Assembly: GCF_011405515.1 (NCBI RefSeq)
Contig: NZ_AP022671.1
Location: forward strand, 4,207,501 to 4,271,500
Direction: 5' to 3'
Source of the DNA: Nitrospira sp. KM1
Lineage (GTDB): Bacteria > Nitrospirota > Nitrospiria > Nitrospirales > Nitrospiraceae
DNA: 64,000 nt
The notes under the pieces are model-generated. The model was not told the origin of the DNA. It saw only the letters and a program-made list of their open reading frames with translations, and ran no database searches. This document shows, in pieces, positions 1-9,164 of the stretch. Made by a program: the position numbers and the translations under genes. The stretch's first letter is position 1. The number at the start of each line of letters is the position of its first letter.

Positions 1-684
1 GTGCGTAATAGCTCACTGGTCGAGCGATGTTGCGCCGAAAATATAACGGGGCTCAAGTTTGTCACCGAAGCTGCGGACGTTCACCGTAAGGTGAACTGTG
101 GTAGGGGAGCATTCTCTCAGCTGTGAAGGTTGACCGACAAGGACAGCTGGAGCGGAGAGAAGAGATTATGCAGGCATAAGTAGCGATAAATGATGTGAGA
201 ATCATCATCCCCGTAAACCTAAGGTTTCCTGGCCTATGTTCGTCAGGTCAGGGTTAGTCGGATCCTAAGCCGAGGTCGATAGACGTAGGCGATGGAAAAC
301 AGGTCAATATTCCTGTACCACTGTGATGGCGTTATCAGCGAAGGGGGGACGCAGAAGGGTAGGCACCGCCGGGTCCCTGGAATACCCGGTCCAAGCTGGT
401 AGGCGGGTCTCGTAGGCAAATCCGCGAGGCCGTTACCGCCGAGAAGTGATGGGGAGGCCGCAAGGCCATAAACGGGCTGATCCCATGCTGCCGAGAAAAG
501 CCTCGTAGCGAGTCGTCATAGTGTCCGTACCGCAAACCGACACAGGTAGGTGGGTAGAATATACCAAGGGGCGTGAGAGAACACTCCCTAAGGAACTTTG
601 CAATTTAGCCCCGTAACTTCGGGAGAAGGGGTGCCACGCGTAGGTGAGGGTGTACAATCCGAGCCGATCGTGGTTGCAATAAAG

Positions 685-723
<39 letters not shown>

Positions 724-842
724 GAACACGGAAGTGGACGTATAGGGTCTGACGCCTGCCCGGTGCTGGAAGGTTAACCGGAGGAGTTAGCCGCAAGGCA
801 AAGCTTTGAAGGGAAGCCCCAGTAAACGGCGGCCGTAACTAT

Positions 843-1579
843 AGAACGGACCACTGTAGTTCCGTAACAAATCTGGCTAAATGCTGGAACACCCGGTGTA
901 TCCTCCGATACTCGCCATGAAATCGATGGCAGTGACAATTCGCGAGGTGCGGGCAATCAGCAGGAAAGACTCAGATGATGCTCAACGTAAACGAGATTCC
1001 ATCGGAGATCGGTCATTACTTGGCGGGTTTTACTGATGGGGAAGGAAGTTTCAATGTGTCGTTCCGTCCTCGGAACGATTACAAGCTTCCTTGGAAAGTC
1101 TCCCTCTGTTTCAACATCTCCCAACGAGACGAAGTCATCCTAGCGCTTTTCAAACGGCACCTGGGGTGCGGGACGATGCGACAGAGACAAGATGGCGTCT
1201 GGTACTACGAAGTAAACAACTTCACCGCCATCGTCGAGAACGTGATCCCGTTCTTTGAGCGCTTCGGGTTTCTTTCCGCAAAGAAGAAGCGTGACTTTTC
1301 AAAATTCAAACAGCTGGCCGACATGATGCGACAAGGGCACCACCTGACGCAGAAGGGAATCGAAGAGATTCTGAAAGTTCGGCTGATGATGAATGATGGA
1401 GGAAAGCGACGCTACCTCGATGCGGACATCCTGAAACAATTTGAGAATCCTCAGAGACTATATGCCGGACCTGCCGAAACACTGCAGGATGAGATAGTCC
1501 GAACTGTAGGGCAACCTACAGAGCTTGGCAGAAATGACCAAGCCCTCACAGATTCAAATCTGTAAGAGCAACAACATTG
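843..1579 (+). other. Group I intron at 23S position L1917
   Basis: A 737-nt insertion splits helix 69. Removing it restores GGCCGTAACTAT joined to AACGGTCCTAAGG exactly. The upstream exon ends in U (U1917) and the insertion ends in G, the hallmark splice-site nucleotides of group I introns. Core-like elements flank the ORF: a P4/Q-like GTGCGGGCAATC near 938, an R-like TCAGAGACTATA near 1451 and an S-like GATGAGATAGTCC near 1488. The boundary could slide by one base because an A occurs at both ends; the U/G rule selects 843-1579. Group I introns are self-splicing ribozymes. Confidence 0.9.
975..1565 (+). CDS. LAGLIDADG homing endonuclease encoded in the intron
   Basis: The 196-residue product carries one LAGLIDADG-type motif, YLAGFTDGEGSF, at residues 15-26. 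One motif implies that it acts as a homodimer. Such enzymes cut intron-less alleles of the host gene, here the 23S rRNA gene around position 1917, and so drive intron homing; some also assist splicing. The size suits a single-motif enzyme. The reading frame runs across the R and S core elements of the intron and stops 14 nt before the 3' splice site, so the last 40 or so codons double as ribozyme sequence. The ATG at 975 is followed by a second ATG, and either may be used. Confidence 0.9.
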   Translation: MMLNVNEIPSEIGHYLAGFTDGEGSFNVSFRPRNDYKLPWKVSLCFNISQRDEVILALFKRHLGCGTMRQRQDGVWYYEVNNFTAIVENVIPFFERFGFLSAKKKRDFSKFKQLADMMRQGHHLTQKGIEEILKVRLMMNDGGKRRYLDADILKQFENPQRLYAGPAETLQDEIVRTVGQPTELGRNDQALTDSNL

Positions 1580-1923
<344 letters not shown>

Positions 1924-2316
1924 GCTGTCTCGGGGAGTGACTCAGCGAATTTGTTGTTCCGGTGAAGAAGCCGGGTGCCCGCAACTAGACGGAAAGACCC
2001 TGTGCACCTTTACTACAACTTGACATTGGATGTTGGAAAGAGCTGTGTAGGATAGGTGGGAGCCTGTGAAGCTTGGCCGCTAGGTCGAGTGGAGGCGACG
2101 TTGAAATACCACCCTGATCGTTCTGATATTCTAACTCGGCCCTGTGATCCAGGGCGAAGACAGTGTCTGGTGGGTAGTTTGACTGGGGCGGTCGCCTCCC
2201 AAAAGGTAACGGAGGCGCCCAAAGGTTCCCTCAGGCTGGTCGGTAATCAGCCGTCGAGTGTAAAGGCAGAAGGGAGCTTGACTGCGAGAGCGACAGCTCG
2301 AGCAGGGACGAAAGTC

Positions 2317-2443
<127 letters not shown>

Positions 2444-2471
2444 ACTCATCGCATCCTGGGGCTGAAGCTGG

Positions 2472-2509
<38 letters not shown>

Positions 2510-2514
2510 AGAGT

Positions 2515-2551
<37 letters not shown>

Positions 2552-2911
2552 TGTTGTGGGCGGAGGAGAGTTGAGAGGGGCTTTCACTAGTACGAGAGGA
2601 CTGTGAAGGACGGACCGCTAGTGTGCCGGTTGTCGTGCCAACGGCAGTGCCGGGTAGCTATGTCCGGTGTCGATAATCGCTGAAAGCATCTAAGCGAGAA
2701 GCGTGCCTCAAGATAAGCTCTCCCGGGGCGTATGCCCCCTAAAGACCACTCGTAGACCACGAGTTTGATAGGCTGGGTGTGGAAGGTCCGTAAGGGCCGT
2801 AGCTAACCAGTACTAATCGGTCGTGCGGTTTAACATCCTTTGCTCCTGATAGACATGGTCTTCAACAATCACACGGTGAAATGCCGTGAAGACCTGTTCA
2901 GTGTTGAATGT

Positions 2912-3028
2912 TCCCGGTGGCCATACCGGAGGGGCCACACCCGTTCCCATACCGAACACGGAAGTTAAGCCCTCCAAGGCCGATGCTACTGCTGCCGTGA
3001 GGCAGTGGGAAAGTAGGACGCTGCCGGG
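2912..3028 (+). rRNA. rrf: 5S ribosomal RNA
   Basis: A gene of about 117 nt lies some 76 nt after the 23S end. It contains the conserved 5S segments CCGTTCCCATACCGAACACGG and GAAGTTAAGCCC, with closing arms CCCGG at 2914-2918 and CCGGG at 3024-3028. It is the last gene of the rRNA operon here, and no tRNA lies in the 23S-5S spacer. Confidence 0.95.
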
Positions 3029-3039
3029 TTACAAAAAGG

Positions 3040-3076
3040 AGCCTGCTGGTGAAAACCAGCAGGCTTTCTTGTTTTT
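3040..3076 (+). terminator. Rho-independent terminator after 5S
   Basis: A perfect stem AGCCTGCTGGT / ACCAGCAGGCT with a short GAAA-type loop is followed by a T-rich run (TTTCTTGTTTTT). It directly follows the 5S gene and ends the rRNA operon. Confidence 0.9.
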
Positions 3077-3270
3077 GTAACCCGTTGCAGCGTCCGTGAG
3101 GAAAGTCGAAGGGTTTTATCCGGCGACGTTGATTGTTGGAGAAGAAGGCTAGTGGTGCTTATCCGCTGACTGCAATTACGATAAGGCGATATGAGTCAGC
3201 GGTACGAACAAAGTTCGGTTTAGTCCTCCGTACGAGCGAGCTTGGTTTGGACCTCTGCTGGGTTACAACA

Positions 3271-3309
3271 AAGGAGCCTGCTGGAGTAATCTAGCAGGCT
3301 CCTTTCATT
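3271..3309 (+). terminator. Second, similar hairpin terminator
   Basis: The stem AAGGAGCCTGCT / AGCAGGCTCCTT is a 12-bp perfect repeat followed by TTTCATTTT. The sequence before it (CTGCTGGGTTACAACAAAGG) resembles the one before the first terminator (CTGCCGGGTTACAAAAAGG). It therefore looks like a duplicated copy of the rRNA-operon end, possibly left by loss or duplication of a neighbouring 5S. Confidence 0.75.
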
Positions 3310-3464
3310 TTCAAGCTGGCAGCGATGACTACTTTTCAGAGGGCCGAAAGACCGATCAAGCGTGATGAGCGGGTCCTGTCCTGCCGAACAGCCCCACCGT
3401 GCTCGCACCCCCGCCCGGTGTGGGGTCCCCCGCTGCGCACGGTGCCAGGCCACCGCAAGAAGAA

Positions 3465-3532
3465 TGTTTCACCCGTCGGCTAAATCATAGACACGCGCTG
3501 CAATCGCTTGTTGATCGTAGCGCTCTCAACGA
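3465..3532. repeat. Right end of dispersed repeat B
   Basis: This stretch ends in GCGCTGCAATCGCTTGTTG followed by GTAGCGCTC. The same hairpin-like end recurs at about 4710, 5775, 13315 and 13525 in this window. The arms AGCGCTGC and GCAGCGCT can pair. Its origin is unknown. Confidence 0.6.
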
Positions 3533-3534
3533 GT

Positions 3535-4335
3535 TCATTTCCGATGAGAATTTAGTTTCCACTTCAAACTGACTCTTTTTTCTTTGGAAGGATCGAACTC
3601 ATCAGATCCTTTGGACATGATCAGTTGCTGACCTGTGCAGGTGAGGATCACGAGTTCGCACGTGTGTTGGTAGTTGAGCAATCGTGCCTTCTTCCATCCC
3701 GCATCTGTGTTGCCAATCCTTAACCAATCATTACGACGCAAGAACAATTTTGCCGAGGTTTTGATTAGTTGATCATAGAATCTAAAAGGACTGTCTTGGA
3801 CGATCTCTCGCAAATGAGGACTGAACAATCGGTAATACTTAGAAGCGTCCCAAAATGGAAGCGTGGAAACAGGTTGATCAGGAAGAATGAGAAGCCATAC
3901 GAAATAGCGAGGCATCCCGACTTCCCCAAGGAGATGTTTGCAAACTGTTCCCCAGTAGTACCACAGTTTACTATCATCGCTTTGATCTCCATGTGGTAAG
4001 AACAGATACAGTTGAGCTCTATCCAGTGATTCAACCTCAAAGAAATATTTTGGGTCATTCACACCACCATAGACGTAATCAACCATTTGCCGCTGCCCAA
4101 TCTTCCAGTCCGGCGGAAACGCATTACTTATCTCTTTGTGTACAGGTAGGTTCAGTCTCTTGCCAGTCTGCCGTGCTATAGGAGGAAATACATTATTTAC
4201 AAGGCGCTTTCGCTTGAGAAACTCAGGGAGGAAACACTGTCCTTTTTGCACAATGGGATTAGATTCAAGGCTCCTTTTAAGGGCCAGGAAAAATCGCTCC
4301 ATAGAGGACCTCCAATCGTCAAATGGCGAGAGCAC
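3535..4335 (-). CDS. Hypothetical protein, 266 aa
   Basis: I do not recognise this family. The product is soluble, rich in aromatic and charged residues, and has no signal peptide or membrane segment. The stretch DYVYGGVNDPKYFFEVES, around residues 86-103, spaces an Asp and an ExE-like Glu pair in a way reminiscent of PD-(D/E)xK nuclease-like folds, but this is only a resemblance. The gene stands alone on the minus strand between copies of repeat B, which suggests an acquired module. A downstream Met at about residue 12 is an alternative start. Confidence 0.6.
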   Translation of the reverse strand: MLSPFDDWRSSMERFFLALKRSLESNPIVQKGQCFLPEFLKRKRLVNNVFPPIARQTGKRLNLPVHKEISNAFPPDWKIGQRQMVDYVYGGVNDPKYFFEVESLDRAQLYLFLPHGDQSDDSKLWYYWGTVCKHLLGEVGMPRYFVWLLILPDQPVSTLPFWDASKYYRLFSPHLREIVQDSPFRFYDQLIKTSAKLFLRRNDWLRIGNTDAGWKKARLLNYQHTCELVILTCTGQQLIMSKGSDEFDPSKEKRVSLKWKLNSHRK

Positions 4336-4394
4336 CCGTATTCAATGGAGGTCGAAATTGTATGTGCAGGGATCCCTCAATACAAGTGTAGCCT

Positions 4395-4740
4395 CGGCAT
4401 CTCGCTTTCGGCGAACCACATCTGATCGGCAAGTTCGGCAGCCCGAACCTCCGCAACTCGCGATGCGAGGATCCTGTCCGACCTTGCCGTTTGTGACGAG
4501 GCGAATGAGGTGTAGCCAGATGCTAGGTCGCAGGTCCGAAAGAACCGGAGGTGTATTCGTTGGATACATTGAGGATTATTTTGGCACCGAGAACGACGAA
4601 GATGGCTGCAGATCGTTCGTCGCAGTAGAACGGTCAATGTCGCAGACTCCTAAGTCCACCATCCCGCTGGATAACTACCCTTCAGCTAAGCGGGAGAGAA
4701 TGGAGCACTGCAATCGCTTATAGATCGCAGCGCTCTGATG
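4395..4740. repeat. Repeat B copy, interrupted
   Basis: The left part at about 4395-4480 (GGCAAGTTCGGCAGCCCGAAC and on) and the right part at about 4650-4740 (CCACCATCCCGCT, then the hairpin end GCAATCGCTTATAGATCGC) match the copy at 13165-13350. About 170 bp of other sequence separates them. No convincing gene lies between 4336 and 4970; the open frames here are short and inconsistent. A further fragment matching the left end of the repeat (CGCTGAGATTCGG) lies at 4764-4776. Confidence 0.55.
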
Positions 4741-4970
4741 GTGGTTTCGCTTCAGTGATCACATTTCGCTGAGATTCGGATCAAGTCCCGCACGCTGCAT
4801 GGCAACCCAACTATTGACATGCACCGTTGGCAAACGTAGCTTGTCCGGCATGGCTTGGCAACTTTCTAAGATCATGAACGTTGGAACAGCGAACCCAATT
4901 GTTGCACGTTTAGGGAAGAAACGGTGTCAAAATACCCGTCGCCCTTTGCGAAGTTGCAAGAGGAGAATCT

Positions 4971-5585
4971 ATGAAGTACACGGAGAAAAGTGTTACGACA
5001 GGCTCCGCCGCACTGGTTGCACTCGCTGTCGTGGATACATTCGCGAGCATTCCGTCGTTCTTGCCCTGGCAACCAAGTACTTGGCCTCCAGCCCCAGTCA
5101 GAGTCGATGTGGGTTTCATCGGCAACCTGAGGAAGATCTTCGCCGAATCTGTTCTCGGAGAGATTCGCAACGTAATCGAAGACATTAAAAAGAGCAACGG
5201 CGACCTGCAGCACAGAGGCCATGTTGTGGCGATCGCACTCATGTGTGCCCTGGACTCAATTTCGTCTTACGGCTACCGAGGGCACAACGTCACCAAATTT
5301 GTAGGAGAGCATTTTCCAGGCGAGTACAAGCCATACGCCAACGACGTCTACCACCTGTATCGGAACAGCATGATTCATAGCTGGAATTTATTCGAGGCCG
5401 CCATACTCCCGGGGATCGAAAATATCACAAAGACTAAGGGAACTCTCTGCTTTGGGCTGCTGAATTTCTTTGGAGCACTAGAGAGTGGTGTCGAAGACTT
5501 CCTGAAGAAGCTGGCGACCGCCACTCACTTGCAAGCGAACACTCTCAATCGGTACAAAGCGCTGAGAAAAACCGCAAGACCGTAA
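4971..5585 (+). CDS. Hypothetical protein with HEPN-like R-x4-H motif
   Basis: The product has 204 residues and no recognisable named family. Predicted helices dominate from residue 50 on. The sequence YRNSMIHSW places Arg131 and His136 in an R-x4-H arrangement with the Asn after the Arg, which is the signature of HEPN-fold ribonucleases found in toxins and phage-defence proteins. A hydrophobic stretch at residues 12-22 is too short and polar-flanked to call a signal peptide. A purine-rich site (AGAGGAGAATCT) precedes the ATG. HEPN membership is inference; a structure prediction would decide it. Confidence 0.65.
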   Translation: MKYTEKSVTTGSAALVALAVVDTFASIPSFLPWQPSTWPPAPVRVDVGFIGNLRKIFAESVLGEIRNVIEDIKKSNGDLQHRGHVVAIALMCALDSISSYGYRGHNVTKFVGEHFPGEYKPYANDVYHLYRNSMIHSWNLFEAAILPGIENITKTKGTLCFGLLNFFGALESGVEDFLKKLATATHLQANTLNRYKALRKTARP

Positions 5586-5639
5586 GGATTGTCTGTGCGA
5601 GAGGGAAACCGTGTCGGGAGCAGTTTCAGCGTAACGGTG

Positions 5640-5800
5640 TGTGGCAGCGAGGGATTGGCTCAACAGTCCTCGGCATCCTGCGGACCGCACCTGTTCGGCA
5701 AGTCCGGTGACCCGAACCAAAAGATCCGCCATCCCAGTCAACAACATCTTCAGCTAAGCGGAAGAGAGGAATCCGCAATCGACCAAAGATCCTAGCGCTT
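5640..5800. repeat. Repeat B copy
   Basis: The stretch shares GGCAAGTCCGGTGACCCGAAC, CGCCATCCC, CTTCAGCTAAGCGG and the terminal CCGCAATCGACCAAAGATC with other B copies. It follows directly after the gene ending at 5585. The rest of 5801-5980 shows nothing I can identify. Confidence 0.55.
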
Positions 5801-5980
5801 CAGGGCCGCCGTGGCTGTGGGCATTCCGTGCAGAGCGCTGTGCTGGGATAGCATGTGAATACATCTGCTTGTGGAGAACCCTGTCTCGATTTTGAGATAT
5901 GCCGGATTTGTGCGAAGCATCTTTTATTCGGATGACAGCGCAGGAGTGTACTTCTCAGGTGTTCATCGTCCGATCTGTGG

Positions 5981-6010
5981 TTGACACCAGTGATATCTGC
6001 CGCGTAATGT
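5981..6010 (+). promoter_or_regulatory. Probable sigma-70 promoter
   Basis: TTGACA at 5981-5986 is an exact -35 consensus. TAATGT at 6005-6010 lies 18 bp downstream and fits a -10 box. It sits about 60 bp before the GGAGG ribosome site of the next two-gene unit. A small inverted repeat AACCAAAAGGTTGGTT follows at 6019-6034. Confidence 0.5.
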
Positions 6011-6117
6011 CCAATAATCTAACCAAAAGGTTGGTTGTCTGACCGATTCGAGCGAGTTGGAGGTCCTATGGCCAAAACTACTCCGAAGGCTGGTGGAACT
6101 CGAAAATCCGCTTCATC

Positions 6118-6699
6118 ATGTTGGAAGCTGACCTGGCCGATGGTGATCTTACACAGATTACAAGCGCGATCACCCAAGCGATGAAGCAGGGTCAGCCGGG
6201 TGTCCGACAGCTAACGACGCACAGCACTGGCACTGGTAGCATACGGGAGCCACTCCCTGCAGCAAACGGGACAGCGCCAGAGATTAACGACGTCGACGAC
6301 AACGCGGAGGTTGAGGTAAACGCAAACGATGGTGAATCGGCGATTGCCCCAAAGGGTCGCGTACCTCGGCGATTGCCAACACCGAAGGTACTCTCGGACG
6401 TTGACTTAAATTCCGGTGACGTTCCCTTTGAGGAATTCTCTAAAGAGAAGGGTCCAAAGGCGGCGCTGGGCCGGTACCTCGTTGTGGCGTATTGGTTCAA
6501 GACATACCGCCAGGTCGATGCTGTCAATAGTAACCACGTCTATACTTGTTACAAGAAGATGGGTTGGGGTACCGACATCAAAGACTTCGCTCAGCCTCTG
6601 AGAGACAATGCTCGGCAGGGCCGCGGTGAAATGAAAAAAGGCGCTTTTGTGATCAATCATATCGGCGAAGACATAGTTGAGAAGATGACCCCGGAGTAG
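6118..6699 (+). CDS. Hypothetical protein, partner of the HEPN-like gene
   Basis: The open frame gives 193 residues: a low-complexity linker (residues 40-95) and a C-terminal domain from about residue 102 with YLVVAYWFKTYRQ and YTCYKKMGW, which resembles a small winged-helix fold. The family is unknown to me. The best start signal lies upstream: GGAGGTCCT just before an ATG at 6068, in another frame, encoding MAKTTPKAGGTRKSAS before it stops. A one-base indel near 6100-6117 would join the two into a longer protein, so either the gene is frameshifted or the start is at 6118. It is followed after 4 bp by the next gene, as in an operon. Confidence 0.6.
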   Translation: MLEADLADGDLTQITSAITQAMKQGQPGVRQLTTHSTGTGSIREPLPAANGTAPEINDVDDNAEVEVNANDGESAIAPKGRVPRRLPTPKVLSDVDLNSGDVPFEEFSKEKGPKAALGRYLVVAYWFKTYRQVDAVNSNHVYTCYKKMGWGTDIKDFAQPLRDNARQGRGEMKKGAFVINHIGEDIVEKMTPE

Positions 6700-6703
6700 A
6701 TGT

Positions 6704-7453
6704 GTGCAGTTGGAGGACCTGAAGCGCGTCGTACCTGGATTCCAGGAGCTTTCACACCCTGAACGGATTAAACTCTTCACATGGTACCTGCATACCTATG
6801 CGGGGCGCGAGCGCGTAGACATCGATTCGATTCGGCGATGCTATGAACAATTGCATTATGGCGTGCCAAATCTTGCTCGCGACATGGCACGCCTAGCCGA
6901 GCGCAGACCGCCCGAGCTACTGAAAGACGCGACTGGTTACCGCTTGGAGGCCCGCGTGCGGGAGGTCTTCGACGGGAAATATGGCTATGCCCCGAGTAGC
7001 ATCGCCGTTGCTAACCTGCTCGCTGATCTACCATCTCAGGTCCCTGGCGCGGATCAAAGTGACTTCCTCCGCGAGGCGCTAAACTGTTACCGAGTCAAAT
7101 CGTTTCGGTCAGCTATCGTGATGGCATGGAACCTTGCGTACGACCACATGCTACGCTGGCTGCTCGCAGATGCCACACGCCTTCACACCTTCAATCAGCG
7201 CATCCCAATCCGATACCCAAAGAAGCAGGTGCGGATCGTGACGTTCGATGATTTCGAGGATCTAAAGGAGTCTGAAGTTGTAGAGATCGCGAGCTCGGCC
7301 GGGCTCTTAAACAGCGGAGTGATCAAAATTCTCGATAAGGAGCTCAAGCGCCGGAACAGCGCCGCGCACCCCTCACCGACGGTGTTTACCCAATATCAGG
7401 CCGAGGATTCTATTACTGACCTCGTCAACAACGTCGTGTTGCGACTGCGGTAG
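6704..7453 (+). CDS. HEPN-like protein, putative RNase
   Basis: The product has 249 residues and starts at a GTG that follows the previous stop by 4 bp. The N-terminal half (to about residue 70) is helical and of unknown type. The C-terminal half has a stretch at residues 121-155 (ALNCYRVKSFRSAIVMAWN) typical of helical HEPN/DUF4145-like domains, followed by RRNSAAHP with Arg217-x4-His222, the HEPN active-site pattern. HEPN proteins usually cleave RNA as toxins or defence effectors. The tight pairing with the upstream gene suggests a two-gene unit in which one may control the other. Function is inferred from the motif only. Confidence 0.65.
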   Translation: MQLEDLKRVVPGFQELSHPERIKLFTWYLHTYAGRERVDIDSIRRCYEQLHYGVPNLARDMARLAERRPPELLKDATGYRLEARVREVFDGKYGYAPSSIAVANLLADLPSQVPGADQSDFLREALNCYRVKSFRSAIVMAWNLAYDHMLRWLLADATRLHTFNQRIPIRYPKKQVRIVTFDDFEDLKESEVVEIASSAGLLNSGVIKILDKELKRRNSAAHPSPTVFTQYQAEDSITDLVNNVVLRLR

Positions 7454-7463
7454 GGGCCAAGAA

Positions 7464-7576
7464 AAGGGGACAGCAACTGTCTTGAAAATCAAGCATGGGC
7501 ACTCCGCTCCGGATTCCAGGGCGTGCGATGCTTGAGCATGGCATTGAAAACGAAAAGGGGACAGGCTGAATAAAAT
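7464..7576. repeat. REP-like sequences flanking an IS110 tail
   Basis: GAAAAGGGGACAG occurs at about 7461 and again at about 7552, where it extends to GGGGACAGGCTGAATAAAA. The same motif recurs at about 11382, 18743, 21652 and 30132 and, inverted, at about 10338 and 10405. In bacteria such sequences often accompany REP-associated tyrosine transposases; no such transposase gene is visible here. Confidence 0.6.
7489..7550 (-). pseudogene. IS110-family transposase, last residues only
   Basis: Read on the minus strand, this encodes NAMLKHRTPWNPERSAHA and a stop, matching the extreme C-terminus of IS110-type transposases. The same tail occurs in the longer fragment at 22433-22605. It is bounded on both sides by REP-like sequences. 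Confidence 0.6.
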
Positions 7577-7885
7577 CGAGCGGGCGTAAATTAAGGGATC
7601 GTGAGTCACTGTTTTAAGTCTTCTCTCTGCTTGCCTAGGGAACTCGCCTCATCGATCAGCTTCGCTGAGATTCAGTTCAAACGACTCCTGCCGCGTCACC
7701 GACTCGCGGAGTGCGCAAAGAACAAAAGATGGGGCTCCGGTCTTGCCATACGACATCCACGGCAGCCGCGAATGTCAGGAGTTCGCCGTGTATTCCCATC
7801 TCGGCGGGTGGCCCGCCTGAGGTCGCGGTTCCAGGTCGAGTGTTGCATCTCACTGGTATCGACTGCATGATGTCGATGGACTATC

Positions 7886-8079
7886 ATGCTCCTCCACTGC
7901 ACCAAGAAACTGGCGGCCAAGCTGCCGCGAGAACTTTTCAAGGACGCAGCCCTCGCTGCCTCAGAAGGAGAACATCGTCAGCTTGGCGAATGGCATGGGC
8001 ATCGGCTGATTCTGGATTGCCGACAGTGCGTGCTGTTTTGTCATGACCTCACGCGCTATGTGCTCTTTCCGGAATGCAA
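7886..8079 (+). pseudogene. Truncated DUF6933-like gene
   Basis: The start MLLHCTKKLAAKLP and the later CRQCVLFCHDLTRYVLF match my recollection of the small DUF6933 family (function unknown). Homology ends near 8079, where the frame runs on into a fragment of xthA on the opposite strand, so the C-terminus is lost. The upstream stretch 7577-7885 contains a fragment matching the left end of repeat B near 7645-7690 and otherwise nothing I can identify. Confidence 0.55.
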
Positions 8080-8149
8080 TAGGGTCAGGTCTTGCAATCA
8101 CACATCCGATGGTCATTTGCTTTTGAGCCCCCCAGGCAGGAGAAGCGTA

Positions 8150-8318
8150 TCGCTGTTTCGCAGGCGTCCCCCAATTCGCGAGTCGGCCGAAGCCCAGGCG
8201 GCGTCGAACGGAGAGTCGGGGCTGTCGATATTGATGACCAGCGGGGCGTGATCGGAGGGTAAGTTTTTCCTTCTGCGCCTCGCGATCGATCTCGGCCTAG
8301 ACAACGCGGTGGTTTAAA
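8150..8318 (-). pseudogene. xthA 3'-end fragment (copy 1)
   Basis: The sequence matches the last ~50 codons of the intact xthA at 41355-42236, in the same orientation, including the region coding for WAEIDREA and ADSRI. Homology to xthA stops just after AGACAACGCGGTG on the gene-internal side. It lies between the truncated DUF6933-like gene and a truncated dehydrogenase. Confidence 0.75.
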
Positions 8319-8334
8319 GGGCGCGCCGGGCGGA

Positions 8335-8496
8335 TCACTGCACCGTTTCCCTCGTTGCCCCGTCCGACCCATCGGCGACTGCCACGCTGGTACCCTGGCG
8401 AGCGAATGCCAGCGCCGCCGCACGGCCGATGCCGCTCGCGGCCCCTGTCACGAACGCGACCTTGTCGGTATACGATCCATTTTTGTTCATGGCCAT
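8335..8496 (-). pseudogene. Truncated short-chain dehydrogenase (N-terminus)
   Basis: From an ATG with a GGAGGAG ribosome site, the minus strand encodes a short-chain dehydrogenase start: KVAFVTGAASGIGRAAALAF, the NAD(P)-binding TGxxxGIG motif. After about 50 residues it hits a stop beside the xthA fragment. A complete enzyme of this family has about 250 residues, so the catalytic Ser-Tyr-Lys part is gone. Confidence 0.75.
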
Positions 8497-8642
8497 GTGT
8501 TTACTCCTCCTTCGTGTCTTCTCTTGTTTCTGGTTACTATTTTGGGCTTCCCCCGGACGTGCTCGGCAAGTTCTAAAATGGAACCATTTACGAGCAGACG
8601 ACGAGGATTCTTCATTGATTTAAATAGAAGATTGGCCTATAC

Positions 8643-8921
8643 ATGCGGTCCATGAACAATGAAGCGATGGAAGAAATTAAGCGACATTTTGGTGTGATTG
8701 CCGAATCCCTTCGTAGCGATATTCAACAGATTGCCGAAGGGCACGATATGATCCGCCATGAATTGCGAACGCAACGTGAGGAAGTGAAGGAAGAATTCAA
8801 AGACGCCAAGTCGCTGATGCGGTTGTCATTCTCACAGCTTGACGAGCGAATTCACACGCTCGAAGCCGGTGTGTCTGCTGTTAAGACTCGCCTAGACCGT
8901 CTCGAATTCCGTCGGGGCTGA
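8643..8921 (+). CDS. Small coiled-coil protein
   Basis: The 92-residue product is almost entirely helical with heptad-like spacing (residues 10-90) and many Glu, Lys and Arg residues. It has no signal or membrane segment. Proteins of this kind are common but uncharacterised. It is a free-standing gene between a degraded dehydrogenase and a repeat B fragment. Codon use and clean frame support it being real. Confidence 0.65.
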   Translation: MRSMNNEAMEEIKRHFGVIAESLRSDIQQIAEGHDMIRHELRTQREEVKEEFKDAKSLMRLSFSQLDERIHTLEAGVSAVKTRLDRLEFRRG

Positions 8922-8939
8922 CTGCACCCGTTCGCGTCT

Positions 8940-9000
8940 TTGTTCTTTCACCACTCGGTGACCCGAACCTCCCCAATTCGCGACACGAGGACCTCCATTC
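8940..9000. repeat. Repeat B fragment
   Basis: CGGTGACCCGAACCTCC, AATTCGCGACACGAGGACC and CATTCCCGCTAAC match the middle of repeat B. Confidence 0.5.
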
Positions 9001-9164
9001 CCGCTAACATTACCGTTCTAGCTGCTGTCGCTATTCAGACTTGCATGGTGGGTGGACGGCTTAAGAGAGTGGGAAATTAACTGACGTCTCCCCCGAAAAC
9101 GACGGCAACGTAAAACTGGAGTAGACTACCGGCTTCGACGGTCCTCGACGAAAGGAGTGGATCG

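Noticed and set aside
4136-4723. Plus-strand 195-residue open frame
   Set aside because: It overlaps the antisense of the 3535-4335 gene and then repeat B, has no good start signal and no family resemblance.
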